Notes: generated by a model from the sequence alone, not told the origin. 64,000 bases of DNA from Leuctra nigra (GCA_934045905.1 OW203768.1:16892316-16956315); one strand, 5' to 3'; counted from the stretch's first letter, positions 42,894 through 54,772 are shown. Program-made: numbers and translations.

Positions 42894-43949
42894 TTACTTA
42901 GGGCAATCAAAGAACGTCTTGGAGCTCAGATTATGAGTCTCCAACCAAGAACTCAGGTCAATCATATCTTGTGCGTGACAATCCCAAGGATTCCCAACAA
43001 ACTTAACTACAGGTTTCACGTCCAAGTCGTCCGGTACGACAATTGGAGATCGCTGGAGAATATGATAAAACTGCTCAAAAGCTGAGACACTCAAAGAAGT
43101 CAAACGGTTACTTTCCAAATCTACACCTCTAAGTTCATGCAAATGTGTGAACAAATTGTCATCTATGTGGCTGATGTTGTTGGATTTCAAGCGTAGGAGA
43201 ACGAGATTCGGGATGTGTTCAAAGAATTCCGGAGTTATTGTGTGGATGTTGCAGTCATCAATAGAAAGGGCTTTGAGGGTAGGAATATCAAGTTGGAAAT
43301 GTTCAATATGTTCCATGTTGGTACCTGATAGTTTTATACCATATATTTGAGTGTTTTTAAACAATTCGCTATCCAGGCTTTCTAGTTGAGAATTACCTAC
43401 TTTTACCCCTGCGAGATTTGTCAGGCGATCAAATGTCCCAGCCTCAAATGTTTTGATCTTATTCCGTGATAATTCTAAAAATTTCAACTTACTCAGTCCA
43501 GAGAAAGTATTTGCATTGATTGAAGTCAACAAATTATTCACAATGATTAAGGAAATCAAATCTAACCCCTGGAACGTATTCTCATCGATGGCGGTTAAAT
43601 GGTTGTTGGTTAAATCTAAACGAGCTAGATTAGTCAGTCCGCGGAATGGTTCAGAATTGAAAGTCGCCAGGCTGTTTTCTTTCAACCCCAAGTGGATCAG
43701 ACTTTCGAATACAGGGTTGTCCATGTCGGCCCTTGTAATGTTGAGTTGCGGGCTTCTTTCTATGATGAGTATAAGAGCTCGCTGGTCGGAGGAGGTGACC
43801 TTCAGGACTTCAGAGAAGTGAGTGACGTCAGAGCACGTGACTCGAATCTCGGGGTCGCCGTCGTATTGTGTGGAGCAGTGCGCTACGTCATCGTCGGCTT
43901 GAGAGTAGCAGATGAGAGAGACAGACAGGAGCAAGTAGAGGAGTGACAT
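42894..43949 (-). CDS. Secreted leucine-rich-repeat protein, 351 aa (intact copy)
   Basis: The start MSLLYLLLSVSLICYSQA is a clear signal peptide (cleavage near residue 18). Residues 25-39 hold a Cys pair (HCS...TCS), a minimal N-terminal cap. About nine 23-24-residue LRRs run from about 84 to 300 (for example LARLDLTNNHLTAIDENTF, LKFLELSRNKIKTFEAGTF). Residues about 315-350 form an LRR C-terminal cap with NPWDCHAQD and FFDCPK. No transmembrane segment or GPI signal is visible, so it is probably secreted and binds protein ligands outside the cell. The coding part is a single exon. TTCTGGTTTCAG lies 6 bases before the ATG, suggesting a spliced 5' UTR. The paralogue at 30218-31288 is broken by one stop. 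Exact family not assigned. Confidence 0.9.
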   Translation of the reverse strand: MSLLYLLLSVSLICYSQADDDVAHCSTQYDGDPEIRVTCSDVTHFSEVLKVTSSDQRALILIIERSPQLNITRADMDNPVFESLIHLGLKENSLATFNSEPFRGLTNLARLDLTNNHLTAIDENTFQGLDLISLIIVNNLLTSINANTFSGLSKLKFLELSRNKIKTFEAGTFDRLTNLAGVKVGNSQLESLDSELFKNTQIYGIKLSGTNMEHIEHFQLDIPTLKALSIDDCNIHTITPEFFEHIPNLVLLRLKSNNISHIDDNLFTHLHELRGVDLESNRLTSLSVSAFEQFYHILQRSPIVVPDDLDVKPVVKFVGNPWDCHAQDMIDLSSWLETHNLSSKTFFDCPK

Positions 43950-43991
43950 CGCGGGCTGAAACCAGAAGAAACTGGTTTTCTTGACAAGTTA

Positions 43992-44320
43992 CTGAGCGAG
44001 AGAAGAGAGTGACTCATTTAATTTGGCTCCTTTTGTACGGACCTCTTATTTGTTTTGTCCGTACTGCGATACAGATCGCACCGTTTCTCCGATCGAGCTG
44101 AAATTTTGCACACAATATGTACGGATAATCTCTGGGGTATGCAGTCAAATTTAAAAAATAAATGTCTTCCGATTGGTTGGGCCAATAAATTTGAAATTTT
44201 TCCAAGTCATTGCAACCAACATTGTCTCAAATCTTACAATGTTTCAGCCAAATCCTCTAACATGTTAATAAAATCCTCCGATTGGTCGAAAATCAAAATG
44301 CTCTGATTATGCTCCTTTAA
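43992..44320 (+). mobile_element. GAGC-family element, copy-2 counterpart, 3' truncated
   Basis: Starts CTGAGCGAGAGAAG, then GACTCATTTAATTTGGCTCC and CGATCGAGCTGAAATTTTGC. It shares its insertion point with the split copy at 31331, so it predates the duplication. No CCTAG terminus follows. Confidence 0.7.
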
Positions 44321-45396
44321 TGCTCTGTAAAATATCAATCGAGGCAACTTACTACGGCTGCGTAAGACTGGTAGTCGCGATAGGGGGTTGTATCAGGACT
44401 GATTGAGGTAGCTATACCTTGCGACAGTATAGATAGAATAAAACACGAATGCCAATAAGCGACAAGTCATTGACTTTGAGTATGCATCTACGGTTTTCAA
44501 CTCAATGAAATAAATATCAGCAAAATATATTTTGCGTTGGTGATAATTTTATAATATTCTTGAATAGAGCTATGATATTCCATCAAGTATTTGCTATTAT
44601 TTTTAATCATTTCATGCAATACGAAATAAGTACTTGATTTGAGTTTAGCTTTTAACATAAACTTTTCGAAACAGGCTATTTTTTACTGAGTGATTACATA
44701 TGTATTTATTTTCTCTCGTAACACAACAGTTAAAACCGGCTAAATGTTTCAGAAAATAACAAGCTTAGTGAACTCTCTTTAATATTTTTTTTGGTTTACA
44801 ATTTCTGCAGATTATAAAAGACTCTATGATATTTAAGTTAAATTTCGAAATCCGGCCATGTTATCTTACGGGAAATTTCTCTATTTCTTTTCAAGATAAT
44901 ATGCATCCTAATATTTATTAATTATTCCCATGATAGGTATTAGGTACACGTTTTTATTTCGTGTTTGCATTTGATTTTTTTTAGCAATATTTCAGGAATT
45001 GTTTTAGAATGTTTTCATTTTCTCAACTTATTGCACGGAGAATCCAGTGCCTTCTTGATGTGATGGAAACGGAATGAGTACTTGATGCGTACTGCACGAC
45101 TGCGGTTAATCTCTGCACTGCTTCATGTATCAAGTGCGCATATCAAATATGCATAACATTTAATTATTAAGGTCATCGAGTCATTGCCAAAATGTCACAA
45201 GATAACATCAATGGATCGTATTCCATTGACTTTGAAATGTCTTTCAACTCCACTCATTTAAATCGTATGCACATACAGTACTTTTCTCTAGCAGCGTGTA
45301 AGGCCACGTTTGGCAAAATTGGTCAAAACCCATTCGTTTATAGCATTCCTTCCATTGTATTCCATTGTACATCCCGCTCCACATTTCTGAGGGATG

Positions 45397-45610
45397 ATCA
45401 TTTACGGTATGTTGAGTGAGTGTGAGTGTACAGTACGACTTGGCTGGGTGGAGCGACCGCTCCACTATATATGTGCTTTCAGAATCATTAGTAATTAGTA
45501 ATGGTGTTCATTTCGTTTACATTTATTCATTTATTATGCAAAACATGATTGCAAAAATGTTCGAATTAAGGTAGGGACATTAAAGAGATAGATGTGATGC
45601 AATATTACTG
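45397..45610. other. Spacer right of the duplication
   Basis: A short near-palindrome TGGAGCGACCGCTCCA at about 45450. No gene seen. Confidence 0.35.
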
Positions 45611-45614
45611 TTAA

Positions 45615-45981
45615 GACGGCTGGGCAGTGAGTTTGACCTCGAAGAGTTTTTTAATCGATTTTTATCAATATCTTTTACAAATGTAATTGTAAACAAAATA
45701 AGGCTTTGTACGCGTCTTCAGAACAGCTGTTCAATGAAAATAATTTCATAGCTTGGAATGGTTTATTAGATTTACTTTGTCAGTGCCCGAAAATTAGTAA
45801 AATTATGGTACTAAACATCTGTTGGTCAAAATCAAACTAATAACTTATTCCAAGCAATGAAATTATTTTCATTGAACAGTTCTGAAGACGCGCACAAAGC
45901 CTTATTTTGTTAACAATTACATTGGTAAAAGATATTGATAAAAATCGATTAAAAAACTCTTCAAGGCCACGCTCACTACTG
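45615..45981. mobile_element. Palindromic GACGGCTG foldback element, copy 2
   Basis: Starts after TTAA (45611-45614) with GACGGCTGGGCAGTGAG. The arms mirror about an axis near 45800, and it ends CACGCTCACTACT with the right terminus eroded. Same family as 4145-4533 and 63001-63387. Confidence 0.8.
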
Positions 45982-46130
45982 AACAAAAAGACCTGGAACG
46001 TGTACTCTAAACCACTTCACGATATCATTATGAGAATGATCGCCATCTTTGTCATGTATGTGGTTACCTCAAATATTCTCCCACCACAGAGCATGTTCAT
46101 AGCCCAGTAAATCACACATTCTCTCCATCA

Positions 46131-46250
46131 GGATGCACGTGCACGGGACTCGAACTGGTGGCGTCACGTGATCGATGGACCACGTGATCCATTAGCAGGG
46201 ATGTCACGTGACCATCGTATCACACTGACGTCACGCCCGTGACGGATGGG
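46131..46250. promoter_or_regulatory. Cluster of CACGTG E-boxes with a CRE
   Basis: CACGTG at 46136, 46165, 46181 and 46205, three of them in a (T/C)CACGTGA context, plus a full CRE TGACGTCA at 46226-46233. Such clusters bind bHLH-ZIP (USF/MITF type) and CREB factors in animals. On the minus strand the same stretch holds AGTTCGAGTCC, a Pol III B-box match, so a decayed tRNA-derived SINE is an alternative. No transcription unit is identified next to it. Confidence 0.4.
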
Positions 46251-46479
46251 GAATTAATTCGGCGCGGAAATGAAAGATTATACGTAGTTACTTGATGTAC
46301 ACCCACGGACACATAATTATACTTTTAGGCCGTGAGGTAGCATGGGGAAAACGTGGATTTCTGTTTCATGTCCGTGTGTCGTAGAGTATGTATGTAGTAG
46401 TGTCACATTACTGTGTGTAGTAGACCAACATTATCTAAAGACCAACATCATCTAAACTTTTACACATTTTAAAGCTTTA

Positions 46480-46699
46480 TTGTACTTTTAAGAGTTTAGT
46501 ATGGGTTGTCAAAAAGAGATTTCTGGAAAATTTAGGTAGGAAGGTCAAGACACAATGGATCTGTTATTAATCCAGAGTAGTTATATGGAGATTGGAAAGT
46601 TGCAGAGAAAATCGTCTTGTGCCGTGTCGTGTATCGTGACTGGGGATGTTGCATGTTCTGTGCTCGCTCATCAACGCGGTACACTAAGCGTTTTCCTAG
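46480..46699 (+). mobile_element. GAGC-family 3' end fragment
   Basis: Ends GCTCGCTCATCAACGCGGTA then CACTAAGCGTTTTCCTAG at 46699. The 5' part is missing or unrecognisable. The short frame over it is repeat-derived. Confidence 0.65.
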
Positions 46700-46806
46700 T
46701 TAATGTTAGTTCAGTATTAAAGAAAAAAAGGACAAAACAGTTTGAAATTTCAATTATTTAAAGTTGAAACTCAATTGTGAAGAATTTATAATTTTGTTAG
46801 TTCAGA

Positions 46807-46859
46807 CATAGCCAACTGACATTTCGTGGTTTTCATCCACGAAATGTCAGTTGGCTATG
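46807..46859. mobile_element. Perfect 53-bp hairpin flanked by 7-bp direct repeats
   Basis: Arms 46807-46829 and 46837-46859 are exact reverse complements (23 bp) around a 7-base loop TTTTCAT. GTTCAGA is repeated directly at 46800-46806 and 46860-46866, like a target duplication. It could be a micro-foldback insertion, a template-switch product or a small hairpin RNA source. Confidence 0.85.
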
Positions 46860-46866
46860 GTTCAGA

Positions 46867-47971
46867 TGTAGTTTTTAAATGTAATCTTCATGATATTGTT
46901 TTGATTTATTTCGATTCATAATCGGCGTTTGAAATCAATGTTGTGATAATGCTATCCTGTATCTGCCACCAATTGTAAAATCGGAAGATTATATAGAAAT
47001 TTAATTCAGTATATTATACACTTATAATTTTATTAAAGTAACAACAAAATGTTAAACAGATTGAATTTCACATCCAAATAAACACGATATTTTATTAAAT
47101 TGTAATGGAAATGTAATTACATCATTAAGTTACTCTGTACTTACAATTCTAGAATGCAATATAGCAATTAAATATATTTAATGAGCTACACGAGCAAAAT
47201 CAGTCGTTATTCTATGCCCGTGTTCTATGCTGAGTGAAAATGAACGTCGCTATACGTTAATGCTCATATTAATGATAGATTGAGCATCACAGTTTATATA
47301 TTATTTGCCAAATTATTCAGCTATACGCGAATACATAGAAAGTTATTATTTAAATCTCCATTATATTATTATTTTTTTCTTTTCCATTATTGATTTTGCA
47401 GATCCAACAGTATTATTATGTTACAGTTTAAACTTTGTATTATGAATGTTTGCTAATAATGTTTCACCACAAACAACCATTTAGCTGTGTGGTAGTTCGT
47501 GCTTTTTTTATTTGTAATAGTTCATTATTGTTATTTGTAATGAAGCGAATGCAGTAACCGAGTAATTGTTGTGCAGAAAAGCATGAAAATCAGTCCATGT
47601 ACGGAAAACACTCGAAACGTATTATTTGCATGTTTCAAACGAGTAGTTTATCTAGGTTAGAATCTCACTGAAGCCTTTTATACTCGAACTTTTTCACTTC
47701 TACATCAACTAGGATAACTGGGAGTGTTATTGAATCCAATCCATTGTGCAGCGAGATTGTTGGAGCGAGACGATATGGAGAAAAAGTTATACAACGGGTT
47801 GGATAATACGATTGCTTCACATGCTAGCTAGGAAAAGTTGCCAGATGTTTTCTAGGACCGTTCACAACCGGGAAATTGTTTTTATGGATAGCGATTGATG
47901 TGAGTTTTCAACATCGTGGTCGTTTTGCTTGATCATTATGGAGGTTTAAAAAGATTGGGTCTTGTCCTTGA
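46867..47971. other. AT-rich intergenic stretch
   Basis: No exon or repeat edge recognised. Confidence 0.4.
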
Positions 47972-48392
47972 GGGAAGTCTCGTGAAATTTTATTCTAGTT
48001 AATTTGTAAATAACAACCCAAATAACGTTGACAAACACACTTATCACCAGCAAAATTTAAAATTTTCATTCATAAAAATCAAATTCAATTGTAATAGAAT
48101 ATTTTTGCGGGAAAAATGGCAGGCAACGAGGATCAGGATTGTGATGTCATTTCCAAGTCTTCAACAATGTGTTACCATGGTGATTCCGTTGTTGCCATGT
48201 CAATATAGCGGATTGTGATGTCATTGTCAATTTTTCTGTTTTAAAATTGTAAGAAATATGTCTATCTTTGTAAATTAATTACTTGAAAACTATTCATCAC
48301 TCAACAAAAATAATACCATATCTGTGTTCAGTAACATCTCAACATTCATAAAACAAATATTATTATGAAATCTAATTTTAAAGAGACTTCCC
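47972..48392. mobile_element. MITE with GGGAAGTCTC ends, copy 2 (inverted)
   Basis: Ends GGGAAGTCTC and GAGACTTCCC. The whole element is the reverse complement of 39711-40129 with scattered differences (ATCTGTGTTCAGTAACATCT against its mirror). Confidence 0.8.
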
Positions 48393-49109
48393 TATTCGTG
48401 TCTTTGACACGCGTCTTCAGAACTGTTCCATGAAAGTTATTTCATAGATTAGATTGATGTATTAGTTATATTTTGTCCTTAGATGTTTAGTGGAATTTTT
48501 GTTTACAAATTTAAGGTACTAGCATCATGTAGAACTAATAAAAGGACAACTGTTCCAATTTGTAGCAATATTAGATTGGTCAGTCCCCCGTTTTCAGAAA
48601 AAAAACATTTGTTACTGTTATTGATAATAATTGGATTAAAATCCTTCGAGGACAACAGAGCCCTCGCAAATAACACTGTTTTTATAGAATACCTGAACTT
48701 AGCTTTTACTATAGTTTTTGCTTGGTTCATGTACCTACAATATTTATTTAGTTTTAATACGTTTTATTACCTTTAAAATGTGGGCTGATTTGCATTGATA
48801 TCTTTCCCGAAATACCTAATGGACGGAATGCAAAATTCACCAAATGCAATTTCATAAAGTTCAGCTAGATACTTAAAATTTCGTAAATTCCAATTAAATT
48901 TAGGAGTTTCTTACGTATTTTTGTTGTTTTTTAATTTAATTTTTCGATAGTAAAGTTTTAGTTTAGAAACTGACTGGCTTACGTTATCTCTATTGTAATT
49001 CAATACAAACAAATATGACTTTCCACTTCTATTGTGTAAAATATTACGGAAGTTTCAGTATTAGCATATTATAGATAGAATAGTTTCTAACACTTTGTTT
49101 AATTTTTTA
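48393..49109. other. Intergenic with a GACGGCTG-family fragment
   Basis: 48405-48500 matches part of one arm of the palindromic TTAA family (TCTTCAGAACTGTTC...TTTTGTCC). Otherwise AT-rich with no supported gene. Confidence 0.4.
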
Positions 49110-50641
49110 TTGAGCGAGCGTAGCGAGCGTCACCACGGTACTCTTATGGCACTTTCTCTGTGTGTTTTTTTTTGTTTTGTTTTTTTTGTTTGTTTGTTTT
49201 TTTGTTGTTTTTTTTGCCTGCACTGCCCAGGTCAAACCGCACAACCAATCGATCTGAAATTTTGTACACATACTAACGTATTCTATGCGATCCCTGGGAT
49301 CTTTTCTGAACGATATCCTGTGATTGGTTCAAATTTTATAAAAATTATCTTTCGATTGGTTGGTTCGATCAATATGAAATTTAGCAAAGTCATTGCAACC
49401 AACATTGTACCCAATCAAAAAAAATTTCAGCCAAATCCTCCAATTGGTTCAAATTTGAAACCATTTTTCCTGTGATTTTTGAAATTTAAACTGGAACCGA
49501 TTGACCGACCAACTAAAAACTTCGCATGGTCATTGGTACCAACATTTAAGGTATTTTTGCCAATTTTCACTCTAATATGTCGTTATTTTCAAAAGTTTTT
49601 GTCATTTTAGGGACTTTTTGCGTGTTGGCTGTCAAATTCACGGCGACTTCGAATCTACAAGGCAAGGTTGTTAGAGCAGAAAGTTTTAAACGATATGAAA
49701 CTAATATTGACCGTTCAACAGATTGATCTGATATTGTGTACACACTAATATCATATCATATGAGTGGTCCCAGGTATATTTTTTGAACGAGATCCTGTGA
49801 TTTTCGAAAATTAACAAGAAACCGTTCAATCATAAAGGTTTAATCGATCAACTTAAAACTTAGCAAGGATTGGCAACTTAAAACTTAGCAAGGATTGGCA
49901 CCAATATTTTTCATTTGTATACTTAATTTAAAACGGCCTATAGCCACACCACCATTTGACCTATCAAATGGTCTTCGATTAATCTGATCAATCAAACTCA
50001 TATTTTGCATGGTCGTTCAGACCAACATTGTCTCTTATTTTACAAATTTTCAGCCCTACCAGTCAAGAACATAGATGCACTTATTGACAGTTTTAATAAC
50101 TGTCAGAAATGACATTTCAAAACAGAAATTCCACTGCATTCTGGGTTGCTCTATGTAGCAAAGCAAAGTTTATAGATGGCTATTCTCAATATCAAGTAAG
50201 ACATATTCTTTTCTTAGTTGATCATATTGCAATACATAATGTAGTCAAAATGTAATGTATGTATTTCATATACATAGGTATAGGTATACCTTATCTAAAA
50301 TAATTTATTTTACGATATGGATTGTGTTTCACAGTTATGAAAACGACGTTTTGACTAGATAACATCATATTTTACACATTTCCAGCCCAATCGGTCAAGA
50401 ATTTACAGACTTATTGCTGTTTTAAGTGTTTGAATATATGTCCAAAGAGATTGATGGAAAAATATCAGTACAATAATATATTATTTAATTGATCCAGAGT
50501 GTTTATGAAAAGTTGCAGGGAAAATTGGTAATAAATAATGTATAGTTAGTTATCTTTGATTGAATGGATCGTGCTATGATTGGCGATGTCGTGCGTGTCG
50601 GTGCTCGCTCATCAACGCGTTACACCGAGCGTTTTCCTAGT
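49110..50641 (+). mobile_element. GAGC-family element, longest clean copy
   Basis: 1.53 kb from TTGAGCGAGCGTAGCGAGCG to CATCAACGCGTTACACCGAG then CGTTTTCCTAG. It contains repeated modules: ACCAATCGATCTGAAATTTTG, CCAATCAAAAAAAATTTCAG, ACCAACATTTAAGGTATTTT, plus a duplicated AACTTAGCAAGGATTGGCA near 49858. The 3' end can form AACGC/GCGTT and CGCTC/GAGCG stems close to CTAG|T, as in Helitron termini. No Rep/helicase frame, so non-autonomous. Confidence 0.85.
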
Positions 50642-50954
50642 ATGGATTTGACAATCAAATTGAAACATATACCAATCACACAAATCGTGTCCATCATGTA
50701 ATGTTTAAATATAAAGTTATCAAGTAGGTCCGCATATGGCTCAATATGTTACTAATATTAAACTGCAACGATCTGCTTTTTGTCGGCGAATTTAATCAAC
50801 TTTGCGATTCTGCGGGTGATATATTTATCACATGTTCAATCCTGTTAATGCACTTATTTCCAGTGGAGGTCTGGAGTTGCACAAACCACTCTGATTACTT
50901 CTTTTTATCGTCGTGATGAGTTTAATCAAGTTGATTGGGATTTTCACTTCTCTT

Positions 50955-51464
50955 TAAGGTGCTGCAAGCGCGAGCGATATTGCCGCTTGTTGCAGACACT
51001 TTTTTGGATACGATTGGAGACAAAATGGGTTGATGAAATGATTTGAAATTTTAATCATGATTAGAGAAAAGACAGACTTAAGGTTATCACTTTGTACATT
51101 TTTTATGTTTTTCTTTGTTAATTAGTAGATTTTTTGTGAAAAATTGTATATTTTCTTGTCTCGTTGGGTGGCGTATGAAATTTGCCAAGTGTTAACCCTA
51201 AGTTTGTAATTTATAAAATTTTGACAAAAATTTTATATCAATTGGTTAACGGGTTTGGTCTCCAATCGTATAGGAAATTTCATAGTTTTGCGCGGTTTTA
51301 TTGAATAAACGGCGCCTAATTAACAAAGGCACGAAGTTAAAATGAAAAAGTGCTACTAATATCAGACTGATCATGTGATCATCCTTTCAAAGTTGCACTC
51401 ACTTAAGAAACATATTTTCTCTCCCAATTTGCTAAAACGGTCGAGCGCTTGTATCACCTTAATT
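50955..51464. mobile_element. GGTGCTGCAAGCGCGAGCG element, copy 2
   Basis: Starts AAGGTGCTGCAAGCGCGAGC after TT and ends CGAGCGCTTGTATCACCTTAA, so TTAA is present on both sides (piggyBac-type target preference). The interior differs from copy 1 by short deletions. Confidence 0.78.
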
Positions 51465-52380
51465 TTATTAGTTTTCCAGATTTTTAACAGAGCTTTAAAA
51501 ATTGCTTGCCACAGTGTTATATCATTTAATTTGTCAATTAAAGTACATCATATTAATAAATACATTCTGTATAAGTACACTATATAATTTATAACTCTAT
51601 ATTTATTCCACAATGAATACATTTTACACCAATTCTCAATTATCTTAGAGTTTCGGAATTTTTTCCTATTGAAAAATGCTCTTTGTACTCGTATATCGTT
51701 TTCGTAAAATGGAAATGAACTATGTAAATTAGTAGATTGAGGCAAAAAACCAACAAGTGCAAATTCTTGGAAATAAAAAAAACTAAATGAATTATAATTT
51801 TCATATCCAAATTCCAATATCAAAGAATGAACGAAAACAACAATTATGGACAAAATTTAACTTCAGCTCAGTTATATCGGCATCTTTTTTATTAACTTTG
51901 TCGATTTCAGAAATCTATGAGGTAATGAATCGAAATCAAAAAATATTGTTTTAAACATTGATACGTAATAAACTACGTAGCTATCATTATTGAACTTTTA
52001 CATCAGAGCTTAACTGCTCTATTGTTTCTCAATAATCACCAAAATCAAAAAGAATCAATGTGTAAAAAAATTAATATCGAATACCTACTTCTTTTACAAA
52101 CGTGTTGTTTTCTTCAACTATCCACACAAGAAATATTTTCGTGTCAAATTTAAAAAAAAACGTTGCAATTACAATTCAATACGCATTTTGCATAAACGTA
52201 CTATTTTTTAGATACGAAATCACAAAACTTGATTTTATGCTACAAAGCATTCAAAAATATTTTCAAATTATGAAATTTTCATATTTTCGACAATCTGTTA
52301 TTATCAGCTACGCACCACTAATAAGACATCACTGCCAAACAACGCATGATTTCCCGGCGTGATCTTCCATCCCCGATCAC
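51465..52380. other. AT-rich intergenic stretch
   Basis: No exon or repeat edge recognised; frames up to 100 codons occur on both strands but look random. Confidence 0.4.
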
Positions 52381-52382
52381 TT

Positions 52383-52606
52383 GGCGCCGGCGCCTCTACG
52401 ACGTCGCGACGCCTGGCACCTGTGGCCTCCCAGTAGCGTCACGACGTCGGTAGTGGTTAGACGACGTCGGTTAGTCGCTCTCCAACACTCGTTCTCGTGG
52501 TTTAGAATACTTAGTCGGAAGCTCGGTCTCAAAAGAGTTCAGTAGCTGTGTGGTAGATAGTTAAGTGTGTGTTTTAGCTGTACTGTGAACGTAGCTGTTG
52601 TAGTCG
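52383..52606 (+). promoter_or_regulatory. CpG-rich promoter and candidate non-coding first exon
   Basis: A sharp GC/CpG island in an AT-rich setting. It has GGCGCCGGCGCC at 52383 and ACGACGTCG three times (52398, 52441, 52461). An initiator TTCAGTAG has its A at 52541, followed by an ATG-free stretch to a strong donor G|GTAAGT (GT at 52607). I read 52541-52606 as an untranslated first exon of a plus-strand gene. No downstream exon was identified. Confidence 0.45.
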
Positions 52607-53814
52607 GTAAGTTGTTTATTTTTATGTGAAAGAAATCTTGAAAATGTTTTCTTGAATTGCCAACCAGTTGCTAACAGATTTGTCTAAAATATAGAAGTAC
52701 GAATAATTCGAATATACGTTTGAATTACTGCACAACTTGATTTATTGTTACATCGCCTAAAATAATTCATTCATTCGTCGTGAGTAATATTATAAAAAAA
52801 TATTTTTGTATCAAAATATTTCATACACACAAATATTTTCCTGTTTAGAAAAAGAAGAAAGGAATTCAATTTTTCGAAAACTGTTCTATTTTATACAATT
52901 ATAGTTAATTATATAAACATATTATCATAGAATGAGATAAAATTAATTATTGGAACAATTTAAATTATTGTCACCTGCAAGCAAAGACGATTTGAATAGA
53001 AAAATATAATATTTTGACGAATCTTTCTCCATTCAAACACAACAGGGTGTTTGGTATTAAAACTAATTTTTTTCATGTCATAGAATTAAAAGGAACGAAT
53101 TAATGCTTTTGTTGCACGGTATAAACTGTCTGTCAGTCAACCAATTCAAACAAAACGTTCTTATTAAACATTCCTACCTCCATTTTCATTCATTTCGAAT
53201 TTCAAGACAAACAATTCCATTTTGCTTCAGAAATTGCGCGAAGCTCTCGATGAAAACGAATAACAGAATGTGTGCACAGATGAGCTTATAGAAAAGTTCA
53301 TGCATTCTTAATTCGAAAATGGAAAATGGAAATGGAAGAAAGTACATTTGTGCTTTTCAATATTCATGAATGTATCAAAATGTTGAGTACGTTTAGTTCT
53401 ATTGAAAACAAACGGTGATAACAAAAGCAAATCAAACATGTTTGAAATTACTTTATATCTCGTACATAAATCATCTGATGACACGGAATGTAGCGCAACA
53501 ACTTGCAGTAATTATGCATGTAAACAGGTTAATTGTAAATAACTACTCTAGAGATTAACTAAATAAACTAAAGCTGTGTACAATAATATTGCTTTTGATG
53601 TGCAAAGTTCCGCTCCACAATCAAAAGTTTTTAAAGGTGCTGTAAAAGTGCAGTAAATGGATGCAATTTAGTGCAATGTGTAATGATTATGCTAAACATG
53701 AAAGTCAAGTAGATTGGGTTAACAACTTGTTAATTAAATCAGTATGGGACAATATTAAACTATTGTTACCGTTAAAAGGTAATCTTATGATACTTTCTAC
53801 ACGTTTGTATTTTA
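52607..53814. other. AT-rich stretch, presumed intron
   Basis: No exon recognised. Confidence 0.35.
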
Positions 53815-54195
53815 TTTGCGATTTTCTGAATTGCTTTCTGGTCACACTGATCGACCAATATATCTGAAATTTTGCACACACACTAATGTCATAACAGTGG
53901 ATACTGATATAGCTTTTGAAGCAAATTATCTGATTGAATGAAAAGTTAATGTACCAGTGTCCCATCAAGTTCAAAATTTGAATGTATTTTGGGACCAACA
54001 TGAATTCATCAGATTTTTTAAAATTTCAGCAACATCGGTCAATTAATTTTGAAATATTTGTCATGGCTTTATGGATACATTATGCACCGTATGTATGCTA
54101 CTTGCAAATCACTTGTTGCAACTCTTACTCTGCATATTGAGTTTCATGCATTACAAATTCTTGCTTATCAACGCGTTACACAGAGCATTCAAGCT
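53815..54195 (+). mobile_element. GAGC-family fragment
   Basis: Interior module TATCTGAAATTTTGCACACA and 3' end TTATCAACGCGTTACACAGA then GCATTCAAG (CTAG eroded). Confidence 0.6.
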
Positions 54196-54772
54196 ATCAA
54201 GTTTTTGTGAAATTCATTTTATAAAATGAAAACTTTTTGTTTGAATTCCATATACATAGCCTTTAGTGTTCGTCGATCCTTCTCATATTCGTCGTGTGTG
54301 TCTTGTTAGAGAAGCTTGGTCTGAAATATATTGAAAAGAAAAACAGTAACCAAAACTTGATATATGCGTTGAAACTAGTGACGAGAAAAGGTATTGAACG
54401 TTTAAATTGTGTGTATTTTTTACTTTTGTTCAGATGTCTTAACATCGGTTCATCAAATAACAGTAATAAAATAATGATGGTAAATATTTCTTTGGATACA
54501 CGGAATATAAAGAGTTTCTTATTAAAAAATACATACATTTATTTATTTACAGTGAGAATAAAATGCATATAGAGTTGTTGAAAACTCCACATTTCATCCA
54601 GAGCACATAGAAATAAAAGGTTAGAATGTATCATATTCCATACATTTATAAAGTGTTGTCACATTTCCTTTGGAATAAAGTGCTCTTTCTATGTCAATAA
54701 CAACCTAGCCTCATTTCATACATATTTGGTTTTCCAAACAATTTATAAAGTTTGCATTTGTTCAGGCAATTA
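54196..54772. other. AT-rich stretch
   Basis: No feature recognised. Confidence 0.35.

Larger units (their letters stand above)
39620..45396. repeat. Tandem segmental duplication, copy 2
   Basis: About 5.8 kb collinear with 22639-38966 once insertions are removed. It carries the intact LRR gene. Its private insertions are MITEs at 39711-40129 and 40247-40403 and the hAT-like element 40695-42430. Confidence 0.88.

Noticed and set aside
42882..43085. Plus-strand frames opposite the LRR gene
   Set aside because: Antisense shadows of the LRR coding sequence; the same applies at 30206-30415 and 43453-43821.
46131..46210. Functional tRNA gene on the minus strand
   Set aside because: A B-box match exists, but the T stem and acceptor stem do not pair.
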